DNA of 64,000 bases from an uncultured Lachnospiraceae bacterium (GCA_900551115.1 URUY01000021.1:1-64000), one strand, 5' to 3'. Positions 27,459-36,770 are shown, numbered from the stretch's first letter. The notes: generated from the sequence alone by a model not told the origin. Translations and numbers: made by a program.

Positions 27459-28241
27459 TTATATAACTGCAAACGGGCTTTTTTCTGCAGCTGTTTCTAT
27501 TGTAAGCTCAGGCAGGTTTCTTGAAAAGTAATCCTGCATATAAGGTACAAACAGCTTTTCCAGACCGTAATGCCCTGCATCTATAACCCCTATTCCCTGA
27601 GCCGTCAAGTCGATTCCCATATGATGATCGATATCTCCTGATATCAGCACTTCTACGCCGGTCTGCACGGCACAGGACACCACGGATTTTGCCGAACCGG
27701 GGGAAATCGCTGCAATTTCCACTTTTTCATCAGGTTCCCCGTATACTCTCACAGCCGGAAGCCGGAATGCTTCCTTTACATATACCGCACACTCTCTGAG
27801 CGTCATCACTTCAGGGAGCCTGCCATACCTGCCGATGCCCTCCTTGGAGATTTCATCCTCATAGGTCACAGAAAGCACCTGTCTGTTTAAAAGTCCCAGA
27901 CGGTCTGCCGCAGCATCCGCCATTCCCATTACGTCAAAATTGGTATGCATGGCATAATAGCATATATCTGCCTGCAGCAGCCTGAGTACTCTCCTGCTGA
28001 TAAAATTTTCCTCCGTAATGCTCTTTAACGGTGAAAAAATAAGAGGATGGTGGGTCAGAAGCATATCTGCCTCCGCATCAATGGCTGCTTCGATTACCTC
28101 ATCCGTAGCATCCACTGCGAGATAGACCTTTTTTATGCTCTTTGTGCTTCTGCCGGCTAAAAGCCCAACATTGTCCCAGCTTTCGGCAAAAGCCGCCGGA
28201 GCCAGTATTTCCAGTCTTTTCATTACCTCAAAACATTTCAC
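27459..28241 (-). CDS. Nif3-like dinuclear metal-centre protein
   Basis: 260-residue member of the Nif3/YqfO (DUF34) family, a conserved metal-binding protein; GTP cyclohydrolase-type activity has been suggested for some members but the role is unsettled. Metal-binding motifs are LLTHHPLIF, the YAMHTNFD segment and, near the C-terminus, GHYGLEK. The start is GTG, overlapping the trmK stop by four bases (GTGA), with GGAGG nine bases upstream. The trmK-nif3 pairing is conserved in Firmicutes. Confidence 0.9.
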   Translation of the reverse strand: MKCFEVMKRLEILAPAAFAESWDNVGLLAGRSTKSIKKVYLAVDATDEVIEAAIDAEADMLLTHHPLIFSPLKSITEENFISRRVLRLLQADICYYAMHTNFDVMGMADAAADRLGLLNRQVLSVTYEDEISKEGIGRYGRLPEVMTLRECAVYVKEAFRLPAVRVYGEPDEKVEIAAISPGSAKSVVSCAVQTGVEVLISGDIDHHMGIDLTAQGIGVIDAGHYGLEKLFVPYMQDYFSRNLPELTIETAAEKSPFAVI

Positions 28242-29005
28242 AGCTCTGCCCCTCCTTCATAAAAGGCAAGACACCTTTCAATGTCTTTAAGCTCTTTTTT
28301 TATCTCCAAAAGGCGCGTATAAGCGCCGCATTCTGTCAATTCCCGAAGAATTTTTTCGTTTCTGTCCTGTAACAGCTTCAGATACTCCAGTAAAACCGGA
28401 TGCCTTTGTTCTAAAAGCAGAGGACCGAAGCTGTCTGAAATCCGCTGTCTTTCCTTTTCGGATAAGCTTTCTGCACCACATCCTCCGCCCTGCACAGCTC
28501 TTGTATAAGCAGCATTTTCCCAAGCTTCCTTTGACGGTACCGCCTTTATAACAGGATAAAACTTACCGTCTTCCTTTACCATATCCTCCTGCACAATCAC
28601 AAGGCCGTGGGTACGCAGGTACTCTCTGAAAAAGGAAAGCTCCGACTGGGGCTGCAATATAAGTTCCTTCATCAGCAGGATTTTATCATACCCTTCAGAA
28701 AGTATTTTAACCATCAGGCGTCCGCCCATACCGGCGCAGACAAGTGCCTGCGCTTCTCCCGGCAAAAGGGTCCTGAGCCCGTCTGAAAGTCTGGTTTCTA
28801 TGTATTGGGAAAGTCCATATGCTTCTATATGCTCTTTTGCCCTGCTAAGGGGGCCGGTTCTCACATCCATGGCATATACCCTGGGTGCATTTTTATGTTG
28901 GTAAAGATAAATAGATACAAAGCCATGGTCACATCCCACATCAGCAACGCTCATGCCCTCTGTCACCATATCTGCTATGGTTTTTAATCGCTTTGATAAC
29001 TCCAT
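28238..29005 (-). CDS. trmK: tRNA (adenine(22)-N1)-methyltransferase
   Basis: 255-residue class I SAM-dependent methyltransferase that makes m1A22 in tRNA. The SAM-binding motif I is VADVGCDHGFVSIYLYQ near residues 21-37, followed by YAMDVRTGPLSRA and the active-site region CAGMGG. A C-terminal coiled-coil tail is typical of the family. It lies 8 bases after rpoD and overlaps the Nif3-like gene by four bases, indicating one transcript. Confidence 0.92.
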   Translation of the reverse strand: MELSKRLKTIADMVTEGMSVADVGCDHGFVSIYLYQHKNAPRVYAMDVRTGPLSRAKEHIEAYGLSQYIETRLSDGLRTLLPGEAQALVCAGMGGRLMVKILSEGYDKILLMKELILQPQSELSFFREYLRTHGLVIVQEDMVKEDGKFYPVIKAVPSKEAWENAAYTRAVQGGGCGAESLSEKERQRISDSFGPLLLEQRHPVLLEYLKLLQDRNEKILRELTECGAYTRLLEIKKELKDIERCLAFYEGGAEL

Positions 29006-29013
29006 GGCCTGTC

Positions 29014-30126
29014 CTAATCCAAATAATCCTTCAGCTTGCGGCTTCTGCTGGGGTGACGCAGCTTTCTCAGCGCCTTCGCCTCAATCTGGCGGATACGTTC
29101 ACGGGTAACGTTAAATTCCTTTCCCACTTCTTCCAGGGTACGCGCCCTTCCGTCATCCAGTCCAAAACGCAGGCGCAGCACCTTCTGCTCCCTCTCTGTC
29201 AGCGTGCCAAGAACCTCTACAAGCTGCTCCTTTAACAGGGTAAAGGCTGCCGCATCCGCAGGAACAGGCACATTGTCGTCCTGAATAAAGTCGCCCAGAT
29301 GGCTGTCTTCCTCTTCACCGATAGGTGTTTCCAAAGAAACCGGTTCCTGACTGATTTTTAAAATTTCGCGCACTCTGTCTACCGGCATATTCATTTCTGC
29401 CGCAATTTCTTCCGGTGACGGTTCTCTTCCCAGCTCCTGTAAAAGCTGACGGCTCACACGTATCAGCTTGTTAATGGTTTCCACCATATGAACGGGAATA
29501 CGAATCGTTCTTGCCTGGTCTGCAATAGCTCTCGTAATTGCCTGTCTGATCCACCAGGTTGCATAAGTGGAAAACTTATAGCCCTTTCTGTAATCAAACT
29601 TTTCAACCGCTTTAATCAGTCCCAGGTTTCCTTCCTGAATCAGGTCAAGAAACAGCATGCCGCGTCCTACATAACGTTTGGCAATACTGACAACCAGTCT
29701 TAAGTTTGCTTCTGCCAGACGCTTTTTCGCTTCCTGGTCGCCAAGCTCCATCTTTTTTGCCAGCTCTATCTCTTCCTCTGCAGAAAGCAGCGGAACCTTA
29801 CCGATTTCTTTTAAATACATTCTGACAGGGTCTTCAATGCTGATGCCGTCAGGTACGGAAAGGTCGATATTTTCTACATCTACCTCTTCCTCGTCTATGA
29901 GAATGATTTCCTCATCATCCACGTCATCCTCTTCCGTAATGCGCAAAACATCCACATTACTCTGCTCCAGTGACTCCAAAATCTTATCAAACTGTTCCTC
30001 TTCAAGCGGCATATCACTAAAGAAATCACTGATTTCCTGATATTCCAGTACATTCTTTTTCTTCTTTGCAATGGCAAGGAGTTCTTTTATTTTCTCCTCA
30101 AACCTTGCCTGTGTGTTTTCGTCCAT
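29014..30126 (-). CDS. rpoD: RNA polymerase vegetative sigma factor
   Basis: 370-residue primary sigma factor, essentially the length of Bacillus SigA. Region 1.1 is the acidic N-terminus, region 1.2 begins at SVPDGISIEDPVRMYLKEIG, region 2 holds YKFSTYATWWIRQAI, and region 4 ends with RTLEEVGKEFNVTRERIRQIEAKALRKLRHP. The start at MDENTQARF is preferred because AAAGGA lies about 11 bases upstream and the length fits; a longer frame beginning at 30222 overlaps dnaG. It is 40 bases downstream of dnaG in the conserved macromolecular-synthesis order. Confidence 0.96.
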   Translation of the reverse strand: MDENTQARFEEKIKELLAIAKKKKNVLEYQEISDFFSDMPLEEEQFDKILESLEQSNVDVLRITEEDDVDDEEIILIDEEEVDVENIDLSVPDGISIEDPVRMYLKEIGKVPLLSAEEEIELAKKMELGDQEAKKRLAEANLRLVVSIAKRYVGRGMLFLDLIQEGNLGLIKAVEKFDYRKGYKFSTYATWWIRQAITRAIADQARTIRIPVHMVETINKLIRVSRQLLQELGREPSPEEIAAEMNMPVDRVREILKISQEPVSLETPIGEEEDSHLGDFIQDDNVPVPADAAAFTLLKEQLVEVLGTLTEREQKVLRLRFGLDDGRARTLEEVGKEFNVTRERIRQIEAKALRKLRHPSRSRKLKDYLD

Positions 30127-30166
30127 TTTGGGTTCCATCCTTTCAAAACGTAATAGTAGTATAACC

Positions 30167-31939
30167 TTAATCCAGGGAAATATGCGTTTTTCCAAGTTCT
30201 TCCAATGCTTTCTTGCCCGCAATTACCTGATTCAGTGCATTTACATCACTTCCCAGCTTTCCTGAGTAGTACTCATAGCTGTTCTTTTTGACAGCATATA
30301 AAATATCGTGGAAGGCTCTTTCTTTTTCCTGTTTCGTTTCCAATGCCTCCACCTTGGTATTAAACAATGCTGCTGCCTCACGCTGTTCTTCTTCATCTTC
30401 AAACATACTGACGATGCCTGCCGGATTGTAGCGGCCCGCTTCCATATCCGAAAACAGGCGCTCCGCCACCTTTTGATACAATTCCTCCGTAAAGTCGGAC
30501 GGCGCTATATATTTGGAAATCTTTGGATAAAGAGCCGGGTAATCCGTAATCCAGGTAAGCAGCATGCGCTGCACCCGCTTACCGTTTTCTTCCGGTGTAT
30601 GTTTCCTTGAAAGCGCCTGCTTCGGACGTTCCAGGGGCTTTACCAGTCCGGTCTGTGCCGCAAAGGTGTTTACCAGCTTCCTCAGATTTTCAAAACCAAT
30701 GTTATATTTTTCTGCAACTGCTTCGATATAGTTCTCTCTCTCTACCTCTATTTCAAAGCCACAGAGCTTTTTAGCTATTTCTTTGTGGAACTTCGTCTTG
30801 CTCTCAGGGTCCTTTTGGTCCACCTCTCTTGCCAGAATACGGATTTCAAACATAAAGCTGTTTTCCGCACTGTCAATCCGGTTCTGAAAGGCTTCCTTCC
30901 CTTCATTTTTGATAAACTCGTCCGGGTCCTTATAGGGCTTCATATCAATAATTTTTCCGGTAAGACCGCTTTCCCGCAGGATACCGATAGCCCTAAGCGC
31001 CGCATTCACACCCGCACCGTCACTGTCATAGGCAAGCAGCACGTTCTCCGTGTACCGTTTTAACAAACTGGCCTGTCCCGTTGTAAAGGCCGTTCCCAGG
31101 GATGCCACAGCCTGTGTGAAGCCTGCCTGATGCATGGATATGACATCCATATAACCCTCACACAGAATGATATTGCCCGCTCTTGCCGTCCGGGCAAAAT
31201 TTAAGCCGTACAGATTCCTGCTCTTGTCAAATACCGGCGTTTCGGGAGAGTTTAAATACTTGGGAGTACCATCGCCCATTACCCTGCCGCCGAAACCGAT
31301 AACACGATGGTTGATGTCCTGAATGGGAAACATCACCCTGTTCCAGAATTTGTCATGGGAACCGGACCGTTCATCGAAGGTGGACAGTCCTGCCTCCTGC
31401 AAAAGTCTTTCATCAAAGCCCTTCTGCTTTAAATATCTGGTTAAATCGTCACTGGTCTTGTTGGCAAAACCCAGTCCGAATTTTTTCATGGTTTCTTCGC
31501 TTAGTTTTCTGTTACTTAAATATTTATAACCAAGTTCTCCCTGTTTGGCGCGAAGCTGATAATAAAAGTACTTTGCAGCCTCCTTATTTGCTTCCAAAAG
31601 CCTTGCCCTGTGCCCCTCTTTTTTCTTCATTTCCTCAGAATACTCTACCTGAGGAAGATTGACTCCGGCACGCTCCGCTAACATCTTGATTGCTTCGCCA
31701 AAGGTATAATTTTCATAATTCATGACAAAAGTAAACACATTGCCCCCTGCACCGCATCCGAAGCAGTAATACATCTGTTTGCTGCCCGATACGGAAAAGG
31801 ACGGGGATTTTTCATTGTGAAAGGGACAAAGCCCGAAATGGCTGGCGCCCTTCTTCTGCAGCTTCACATACCCCGATATCACATCCACTATGTCATTTTT
31901 CATTCTGACTTCTTCTACTAGTTCTTCTGGGTAATACAT
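30167..31939 (-). CDS. dnaG: DNA primase
   Basis: 590-residue primase that makes RNA primers at the replication fork. The N-terminal CHC2 zinc finger is CPFHNEKSPSF with CFGCGAGGN. The TOPRIM core carries ILCEGYMDVISMHQAG and AYDSDGAG. The C-terminal helicase-binding domain is more divergent. A GAGAGTGAGAG ribosome binding site precedes the ATG. It lies 36 bases after the dGTPase-like gene and ahead of rpoD. Confidence 0.97.
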   Translation of the reverse strand: MYYPEELVEEVRMKNDIVDVISGYVKLQKKGASHFGLCPFHNEKSPSFSVSGSKQMYYCFGCGAGGNVFTFVMNYENYTFGEAIKMLAERAGVNLPQVEYSEEMKKKEGHRARLLEANKEAAKYFYYQLRAKQGELGYKYLSNRKLSEETMKKFGLGFANKTSDDLTRYLKQKGFDERLLQEAGLSTFDERSGSHDKFWNRVMFPIQDINHRVIGFGGRVMGDGTPKYLNSPETPVFDKSRNLYGLNFARTARAGNIILCEGYMDVISMHQAGFTQAVASLGTAFTTGQASLLKRYTENVLLAYDSDGAGVNAALRAIGILRESGLTGKIIDMKPYKDPDEFIKNEGKEAFQNRIDSAENSFMFEIRILAREVDQKDPESKTKFHKEIAKKLCGFEIEVERENYIEAVAEKYNIGFENLRKLVNTFAAQTGLVKPLERPKQALSRKHTPEENGKRVQRMLLTWITDYPALYPKISKYIAPSDFTEELYQKVAERLFSDMEAGRYNPAGIVSMFEDEEEQREAAALFNTKVEALETKQEKERAFHDILYAVKKNSYEYYSGKLGSDVNALNQVIAGKKALEELGKTHISLD

Positions 31940-31975
31940 TATCTCTCACTCTCTTTATTAACGCTGCTTCCCACG

Positions 31976-32980
31976 TTATCCGTGCCACGACTTCGGTATA
32001 TACAGTTCTTCATAGGTTGCAATGGCAAACCTGTCCGTCATGGCGCCTATGTAGTCACATACGATTCTTTCTCTCGGCTCGCCTTCTTCTATCATTTGCA
32101 GCATATCTGCCGGAAGTACGTCAATATGCTTCAGATAATACTCGTACAGGGTCTCCATCAGCATTTCCGCTTTTCCTTCCTCGCTCTTTGCCTCCGGGTT
32201 CTGATATACTCTGTCAAACATAAACTGCCGCAGCTTTTTCATAGCCTCTGCCACCGGCTCAGACATCCTGATGTCTCCTGTGTCAAAGCTTGTCGTTACA
32301 ATATCATGTATAAAATGATCCAGTCTCTCGCCGGTAGTAAAGCCTATTACCTCGCCAATTTCCCGCGGCACATCAGCTTCCGTAAGGATTCCGCCTCTTA
32401 TCGCATCATCCATATCATGGTGGATATAAGCTATCTTATCCGACAGGCGGACAATCTTTCCTTCTGAGGTAGCGGGCATGCTGGCGGTCTGATGATTTAA
32501 AATTCCGTCCCGCACCTCCACGGTCAGATTCAGTCCCTGTCCGTTTTTTTCCAGTTTTTCTACAGTCCTTACACTCTGTACATTATGTTCAAAGCCATAC
32601 GGGCACACGGCATTTAACGCCCTCTCTCCGGCATGTCCAAAGGGCGTATGTCCCAGGTCATGTCCCAGTGCAATTGCTTCTGCCAAATCCTCATTCATAC
32701 GCAGCGCTTTTGCAATGGTACGCGCATTTTGTGAAACCTCCAGTGTATGCGTCAGTCTGGTACGGTAGTGGTCACCCTCAGGCGTCAGAAACACCTGTGT
32801 CTTATCCTTTAATCTCCGAAAAGATTTGCAGTGCAGGATACGGTCCCTGTCCCGCTGAAATACCGGACGGATATCACACTGGTCTTCCTCTCTTTCCCGC
32901 CCTTTTGAATTCATACTGAGTGTGGCATAAGGACTTAAATATTCCTTTTCCCATAATTCAAGCTGTTCCCTGATTGTCAT
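31976..32980 (-). CDS. deoxyguanosinetriphosphate triphosphohydrolase-like protein
   Basis: 334-residue HD-domain phosphohydrolase of the Dgt family, which hydrolyses dNTPs to deoxynucleosides and triphosphate. The HD metal site is seen in RTRLTHTLEVSQNARTIAKAL and ALGHDLGHTPFGHAGE. The start is the ATG at 32980, with AGAAAGG eight bases upstream, rather than the in-frame TTG two codons before it. The protein is of the shorter Firmicutes type found upstream of dnaG, where it may trim nucleotide pools for replication. Confidence 0.9.
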   Translation of the reverse strand: MTIREQLELWEKEYLSPYATLSMNSKGREREEDQCDIRPVFQRDRDRILHCKSFRRLKDKTQVFLTPEGDHYRTRLTHTLEVSQNARTIAKALRMNEDLAEAIALGHDLGHTPFGHAGERALNAVCPYGFEHNVQSVRTVEKLEKNGQGLNLTVEVRDGILNHQTASMPATSEGKIVRLSDKIAYIHHDMDDAIRGGILTEADVPREIGEVIGFTTGERLDHFIHDIVTTSFDTGDIRMSEPVAEAMKKLRQFMFDRVYQNPEAKSEEGKAEMLMETLYEYYLKHIDVLPADMLQMIEEGEPRERIVCDYIGAMTDRFAIATYEELYIPKSWHG

Positions 32981-33108
32981 ATCCAAAGCCTTTCTGCGCC
33001 CTGCGCCTACAACAATACAACTTTTTTTGTCTCTATGGCAAAATACTCTCTATTCTTAATATTCTGCACCTATCCGCAAACTCCTTTTTTCTTTTCAGAT
33101 AAGTTCAC

Positions 33109-33144
33109 AAAAAAGAGACTGTTCACACCGCGCAGTCCCTTTTC
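33109..33144 (-). terminator. terminator after the hydrolase operon
   Basis: On the minus strand AAAAGGGACTG pairs with CAGTCTCTTTT followed by further T. It lies about 90 bases beyond the end of the HSL-type hydrolase gene. The rest of 32981-33108 should hold the dgt promoter; TTGCCA then TATTGT 18 bases later is a possible but unconfirmed pair. Confidence 0.7.
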
Positions 33145-33151
33145 TTAGCCC

Positions 33152-33233
33152 CTGTCCGTATATTACAGCAGTCTGTCCGTGTATATTACAGCAGTCTGTC
33201 TGTATATTGCCGTATATTGCCATATATTACCGT
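33152..33233. repeat. short tandem repeat array directly after the hydrolase stop codon
   Basis: Two near-identical units, CTGTCCGTATATTACAGCAGT (33152-33172, 21 bp) and a 23-bp copy with an inserted GT (33173-33195), are followed by a diverged third copy and three short (C)GTATATTGC-like units. Each main unit joins into an imperfect ACAG-CAGT-CTGT dyad. The array sits between the stop codon and the terminator, so it would be in the 3' untranslated region. Confidence 0.7.
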
Positions 33234-34142
33234 TTATCTGCATATGTCATAGATAAACTCTGCATTTTTATCCATAGCTTCATATGCCGTCTTAAAAGGA
33301 GACATCTGAAATACATGCCACATTCCTTTAAAACGGTCCATCCTTACCGAAACATTTGCCTTTACCATCCTTTTATGCAGCTCCACGGAATCACTGAGCA
33401 GTATTTCATTTTCACCTACCTGAATGTAAACAGGGGGAAACCCTTCAAAATCTCCAAAAAGCGGAGAGATATACGGATTCTCCAAATCCTGTTTTTCATC
33501 GCCGTCTCCCGCATAGGCCGCTATCATTCTGTCAATATATTCCCGGTCAAGAACAGGATCTACCTCTGCCCTGGTCTGATGGGACTTGCCCGAAGAGGTC
33601 AGGTCGGTCCATGGTGACATCAGTACCATGCCTCTTGGCAGAAGCCGCCCTTCTTCTTTCAGCTTCAGGGTAAGTGCCAGCGCCAGATTGCCGCCGGCGG
33701 AATCTCCGGCAAGCACGATATCCCTTGCCCCATATCCCATAAGCATCAGATAATTCCATACCTTGACAGCGTCCTCTATCGCTGCCGGATACGGATGCTC
33801 CGGCGCCAGCCTGTAATCAAAGGCCACTACATCCATGGAAGTAGTCGATGCTAATTTTGAAGTCAGCGTTCTCCCGTATATACAGCTTCCTGTAGAATAG
33901 CCGCCCCCATGACAGTACAATATCAGATACTTTTTCATATGGGCACGGTTGACACTGACCCATTCTCCATGAATGCCGTCCATGTCAATTTCTGTATAGG
34001 TAACTTCTTTATTATTGCCTAATATAGCTCCAATGTAGTCCTGGGACTGACGGTGCTTCTCCAAATTGGGATTTTCGACTATCCCGTGGACGCGCCTTAT
34101 AAACTGCATCAGGTTCTGGTTTCTTTTCTCGTTAAATGCCAT
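33234..34142 (-). CDS. alpha/beta hydrolase, hormone-sensitive-lipase type esterase
   Basis: 302-residue esterase of the HSL family. The oxyanion-hole motif is HGGG (78-81), the nucleophile S148 lies in GDSAGG, and YRLAPEHP (110-117) is an HSL-family signature. The catalytic Asp and His are probably in EVDPVLDREY and MWHVFQ. No signal peptide or membrane anchor is seen, so it is cytosolic. AGGAG seven bases before the ATG supports the start. It is the last gene of a three-gene unit with a zinc-ribbon membrane protein and a condensation-fold protein, suggesting a role in making, editing or releasing an acyl ester. The substrate is unknown. Confidence 0.85.
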   Translation of the reverse strand: MAFNEKRNQNLMQFIRRVHGIVENPNLEKHRQSQDYIGAILGNNKEVTYTEIDMDGIHGEWVSVNRAHMKKYLILYCHGGGYSTGSCIYGRTLTSKLASTTSMDVVAFDYRLAPEHPYPAAIEDAVKVWNYLMLMGYGARDIVLAGDSAGGNLALALTLKLKEEGRLLPRGMVLMSPWTDLTSSGKSHQTRAEVDPVLDREYIDRMIAAYAGDGDEKQDLENPYISPLFGDFEGFPPVYIQVGENEILLSDSVELHKRMVKANVSVRMDRFKGMWHVFQMSPFKTAYEAMDKNAEFIYDICR

Positions 34143-34209
34143 TTACTTTCTCCTGTGTATATATTTGTGGTCTGCAGAAACGCAAAATCAGCCGGACCTT
34201 TACCGCCGC

Positions 34210-34914
34210 CTAAAAATGCAGCCGCCTGCGCACTGCATTGCGAAGCCTCTTTCTTGAGAGCATGGTAATCAGGGCAATATCAATAATGCCGCACACGGTA
34301 AGCACTACAGCTGACCAGATAAGCCGTACCTGCTGATACAGATACCAGTCAATGAGCAGCTCCAGTCCTGCACATAAAATGCCGATTGCCGTAAATACAT
34401 ACAGCGCCGTTGTGAGAAACGTAACAGGCAGCTTCTTTATGCACAGAGCAAAGCTTTCTGCTGTCAGAATCACAAATATTGTAACAGGCAGTGCCAGTCC
34501 GAAAAACCAACTGTCACTTTTGGTCACAAAGGTAATCAGATACAGATATATCCCTATGGCTAACCCGTCCAAAAACAAAGATGTATAAACTGACATCTTT
34601 GTATATATGATGACCGGCACAAAAAGCACCCACAAAATCAGACAGCCTCCGATAATCAAAAGCGACCAGGCAGAGGAGTGAAACACAAACAGATTCAGCA
34701 GCCCGCAGGTCAGTCCGGTAGCTACCAAAACCGTAGTAAGCAATATGGCAAAATCTTTTCTTTTTACCTTTTCCACCTGCCCCTTTTCCTTGGGAAAAGG
34801 CGGTTTTCCTGTGTTTTTTTCTAATTCTTTCGGATTGATTACCGGCGTATTACAAAGCGGACATTCCTTTAAGGAAGCCTCTAACTCCACGCCGCAGTTT
34901 ACACAATATGACAT
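34210..34914 (-). CDS. zinc-ribbon integral membrane protein (DUF6320-like)
   Basis: 234-residue protein. The N-terminus MSYCVNCGVELEASLKECPLCNTP is a zinc ribbon with two CxxC pairs. After a linker of about 30 residues come about six membrane helices. I recognise the architecture as that annotated DUF6320 in clostridia, from memory and without a search; no function is established. AGGAG eight bases before the ATG sets the start. It lies 12 bases after the condensation-fold gene and 67 before the hydrolase. A membrane platform or regulator for the other two proteins is a guess. Confidence 0.72.
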   Translation of the reverse strand: MSYCVNCGVELEASLKECPLCNTPVINPKELEKNTGKPPFPKEKGQVEKVKRKDFAILLTTVLVATGLTCGLLNLFVFHSSAWSLLIIGGCLILWVLFVPVIIYTKMSVYTSLFLDGLAIGIYLYLITFVTKSDSWFFGLALPVTIFVILTAESFALCIKKLPVTFLTTALYVFTAIGILCAGLELLIDWYLYQQVRLIWSAVVLTVCGIIDIALITMLSRKRLRNAVRRRLHF

Positions 34915-34926
34915 ATTATTTTCTCC

Positions 34927-36240
34927 TTACAGTCTCTCCTCTTCTATTTCCCTGTTGCTTTCAATTTTTACATGGATGCCGTCCTGTACCAGCTTCCTGA
35001 AAAAATACCGTTCCACGTCAGCCTCTATAATACTGCTTGCAAAATTGATGGTAAGAATATCTTCAAAACTGATAATTGCACAGTTTGTACGTCTTGAAAA
35101 GGGCTGTCCCATATAGATGTCAAAGCGCTCAATATACGGTTTCATGCTTTCCGGCACCTTTAACGCCCCCATATTAGTAAGCCCTGCCGAGGAGTTCTTA
35201 TCCTGTACTTTGCTATAAAAGGTGCGTACCACAAAATCCTTAATAAACAGCGGAACAACTCTGGTAACGGGATTTCTTTGGGTAGCAGCGTTGGTGGTGA
35301 TATCCCCTCGCAGAAATTTTTCATTGATATAATAACGCATATAATTGTGTACCTGCTCTACAATTTCCTCAAAGGTATACTCTCCCAGTCTGGGGTCGAT
35401 TCCCGGATAAATCATGGTAATAAAATTCCGCAGTGTCTTCGATGGGAAAAAACGCCTTAAGTTGACCGGCATCGCAATTTTCACCGGTTTCAGCCCAATG
35501 TGGAACTCACTGTCCTGCTTCTGCAAAAGCGCATACAAAAGCACTGCATTCAAATATTCCGTAATGGTGGCGTGATATTTTTTTGCCACCTCCATCACCT
35601 GAGATACCGACATAATACCGTCAATAATATTTAATGTATAGAAGGGTTCTCCCGTCCCCCTTACCCGATAGGTCTTCTCGCCGGGTCTGGGCGGACGCAC
35701 CTTGGAATTGGCATACTTCATATAGGCATCTTCCAATTCTCCCGGCTCCGGTTTTTCATGAATATCAAGAACGAATCCGCCATTTTCAATACTGTTTCCT
35801 AAAAGACGCAGATACTCAGCCGTTATCGTCTGAAGCACGCACATGCCGCCCGTACCATCACCCAAACTGTGATGCGCTTCCAGAGATATGCGTCTGTCAT
35901 AATAATAAATCCGTATCAGATAACGGTTATTTGCCTTAAACGGCATGGGCATACAGGGATTTTTAATATCCGGCTGCACAAAAGGCCCCGGCCTGTCATT
36001 CGGCTCTAAGTACCTCCAGAACAGTCCCTTTCTGATAGCTGCCTTATAGGTCGGAAACCGGGGCAGCGTCCTGTCCACTGCCTCCTGCAAAACCTCTGGG
36101 TTTATCTGTTCCTTCAGCACTACAGAAAGCCGATATACAGAAGAAAAGTCCTTCCTTTGTAAGGTAGGGTACACGATAGCTGATAAATCAAGCTTGTACC
36201 ATACCGTTTGATTTTTCTTTTTCTCTTCTTTGCTGCTCAA
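34927..36240 (-). CDS. condensation/alcohol-acyltransferase-fold protein
   Basis: 437-residue protein with the active-site motif HHxxxDG (AHHSLGDGTGG, H123, H124, D128, G129) shared by non-ribosomal peptide condensation domains, alcohol O-acetyltransferases and related CoA-dependent acyltransferases. The length of a single bilobed domain fits. The second lobe contains IAMPVNLRRFFPSKTLRNF, which resembles the conserved channel segment of such enzymes. The start is TTG, supported by AGGTG five bases upstream. No carrier protein or adenylation domain is nearby, so it probably uses a free acyl-CoA donor. It leads the operon with the zinc-ribbon membrane protein and esterase; the product is unknown. 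Confidence 0.75.
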   Translation of the reverse strand: MSSKEEKKKNQTVWYKLDLSAIVYPTLQRKDFSSVYRLSVVLKEQINPEVLQEAVDRTLPRFPTYKAAIRKGLFWRYLEPNDRPGPFVQPDIKNPCMPMPFKANNRYLIRIYYYDRRISLEAHHSLGDGTGGMCVLQTITAEYLRLLGNSIENGGFVLDIHEKPEPGELEDAYMKYANSKVRPPRPGEKTYRVRGTGEPFYTLNIIDGIMSVSQVMEVAKKYHATITEYLNAVLLYALLQKQDSEFHIGLKPVKIAMPVNLRRFFPSKTLRNFITMIYPGIDPRLGEYTFEEIVEQVHNYMRYYINEKFLRGDITTNAATQRNPVTRVVPLFIKDFVVRTFYSKVQDKNSSAGLTNMGALKVPESMKPYIERFDIYMGQPFSRRTNCAIISFEDILTINFASSIIEADVERYFFRKLVQDGIHVKIESNREIEEERL

Positions 36241-36293
36241 ATTCTCACCTGCCTTATTCTGCCTTTCACTTTATATCGCTTTCATAGCATTGC

Positions 36294-36684
36294 TTACACA
36301 TTTTCCTGCTCCAAAAGCTGCCTAAGTCTTTTGATTTCCCGTTCCTTCTCTTCTATTGTTTTTTCTTTGGCTTCTATCGCCTTCTGCTGTTCTTCTATCA
36401 TATACTGCATAGTATTTCTGTCCAGTTCTTTTAATGCATCCGAAAACATATTCAGCACCTCCTCAGGCTTTTCACGATAGGAAGCTATCTCACGATATAT
36501 CTCTTCCAGCCACGGATATTTTTCTATCAGTTTTTCTGCATCTTTCAAGCTTTCTGTTGTCAGAAACAACAGCCACCCGGTCAGTTCACTGCTATCTTTA
36601 TGATAAGGAATATCCCGAAATACGTCAAGAGCCACAAGGCAATATTCCTGTAGAAGTTGTAATGAAAGTCTCGTATTAAATACT
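36294..36684 (-). pseudogene. C-terminal remnant of an Rpn/PD-(D/E)XK nuclease-type transposase protein
   Basis: The intact stretch encodes a segment like the C-terminal half of Rpn-family recombination-promoting nuclease proteins: SLQLLQEYCLVALDVFRDIPYHK, then ELTGWLLFLTTESLKDAEKLIEKYPWLEEIYREIASYREKPEEVLNMF, ending in a charged coiled coil. The frame is open back to a TAA near 36685 with no plausible start; the apparent start at 36635 is an internal GTG. The N-terminal nuclease domain is absent, so this looks like a 5'-deleted copy. The family assignment is from memory of the conserved C-terminal region. Confidence 0.65.
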
Positions 36685-36703
36685 GTCTTTTAGCAGAAAA
36701 GGA

Positions 36704-36770
36704 AAGCACAAAAAATAAGCCCTGATTTCTCATCTGCATTAGAAAATATTCAGAGCTTATTTTGCTTTTT
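36704..36770 (-). terminator. long hairpin after the YafQ/DinJ operon
   Basis: AGCACAAAAAATAAGCCCTGA (36704-36724) is complementary, with one mismatch and one bulge, to TCAGAGCTTATTTTGCT (36750-36766). On the minus strand the descending arm runs into TTATTTTTTGTG. It separates the toxin gene from the Rpn remnant. Confidence 0.6.

Noticed and set aside
33152..33233. Possible CRISPR array
   Set aside because: The repeats are directly adjacent without spacers of similar size and no cas gene is present. It is a short tandem repeat.
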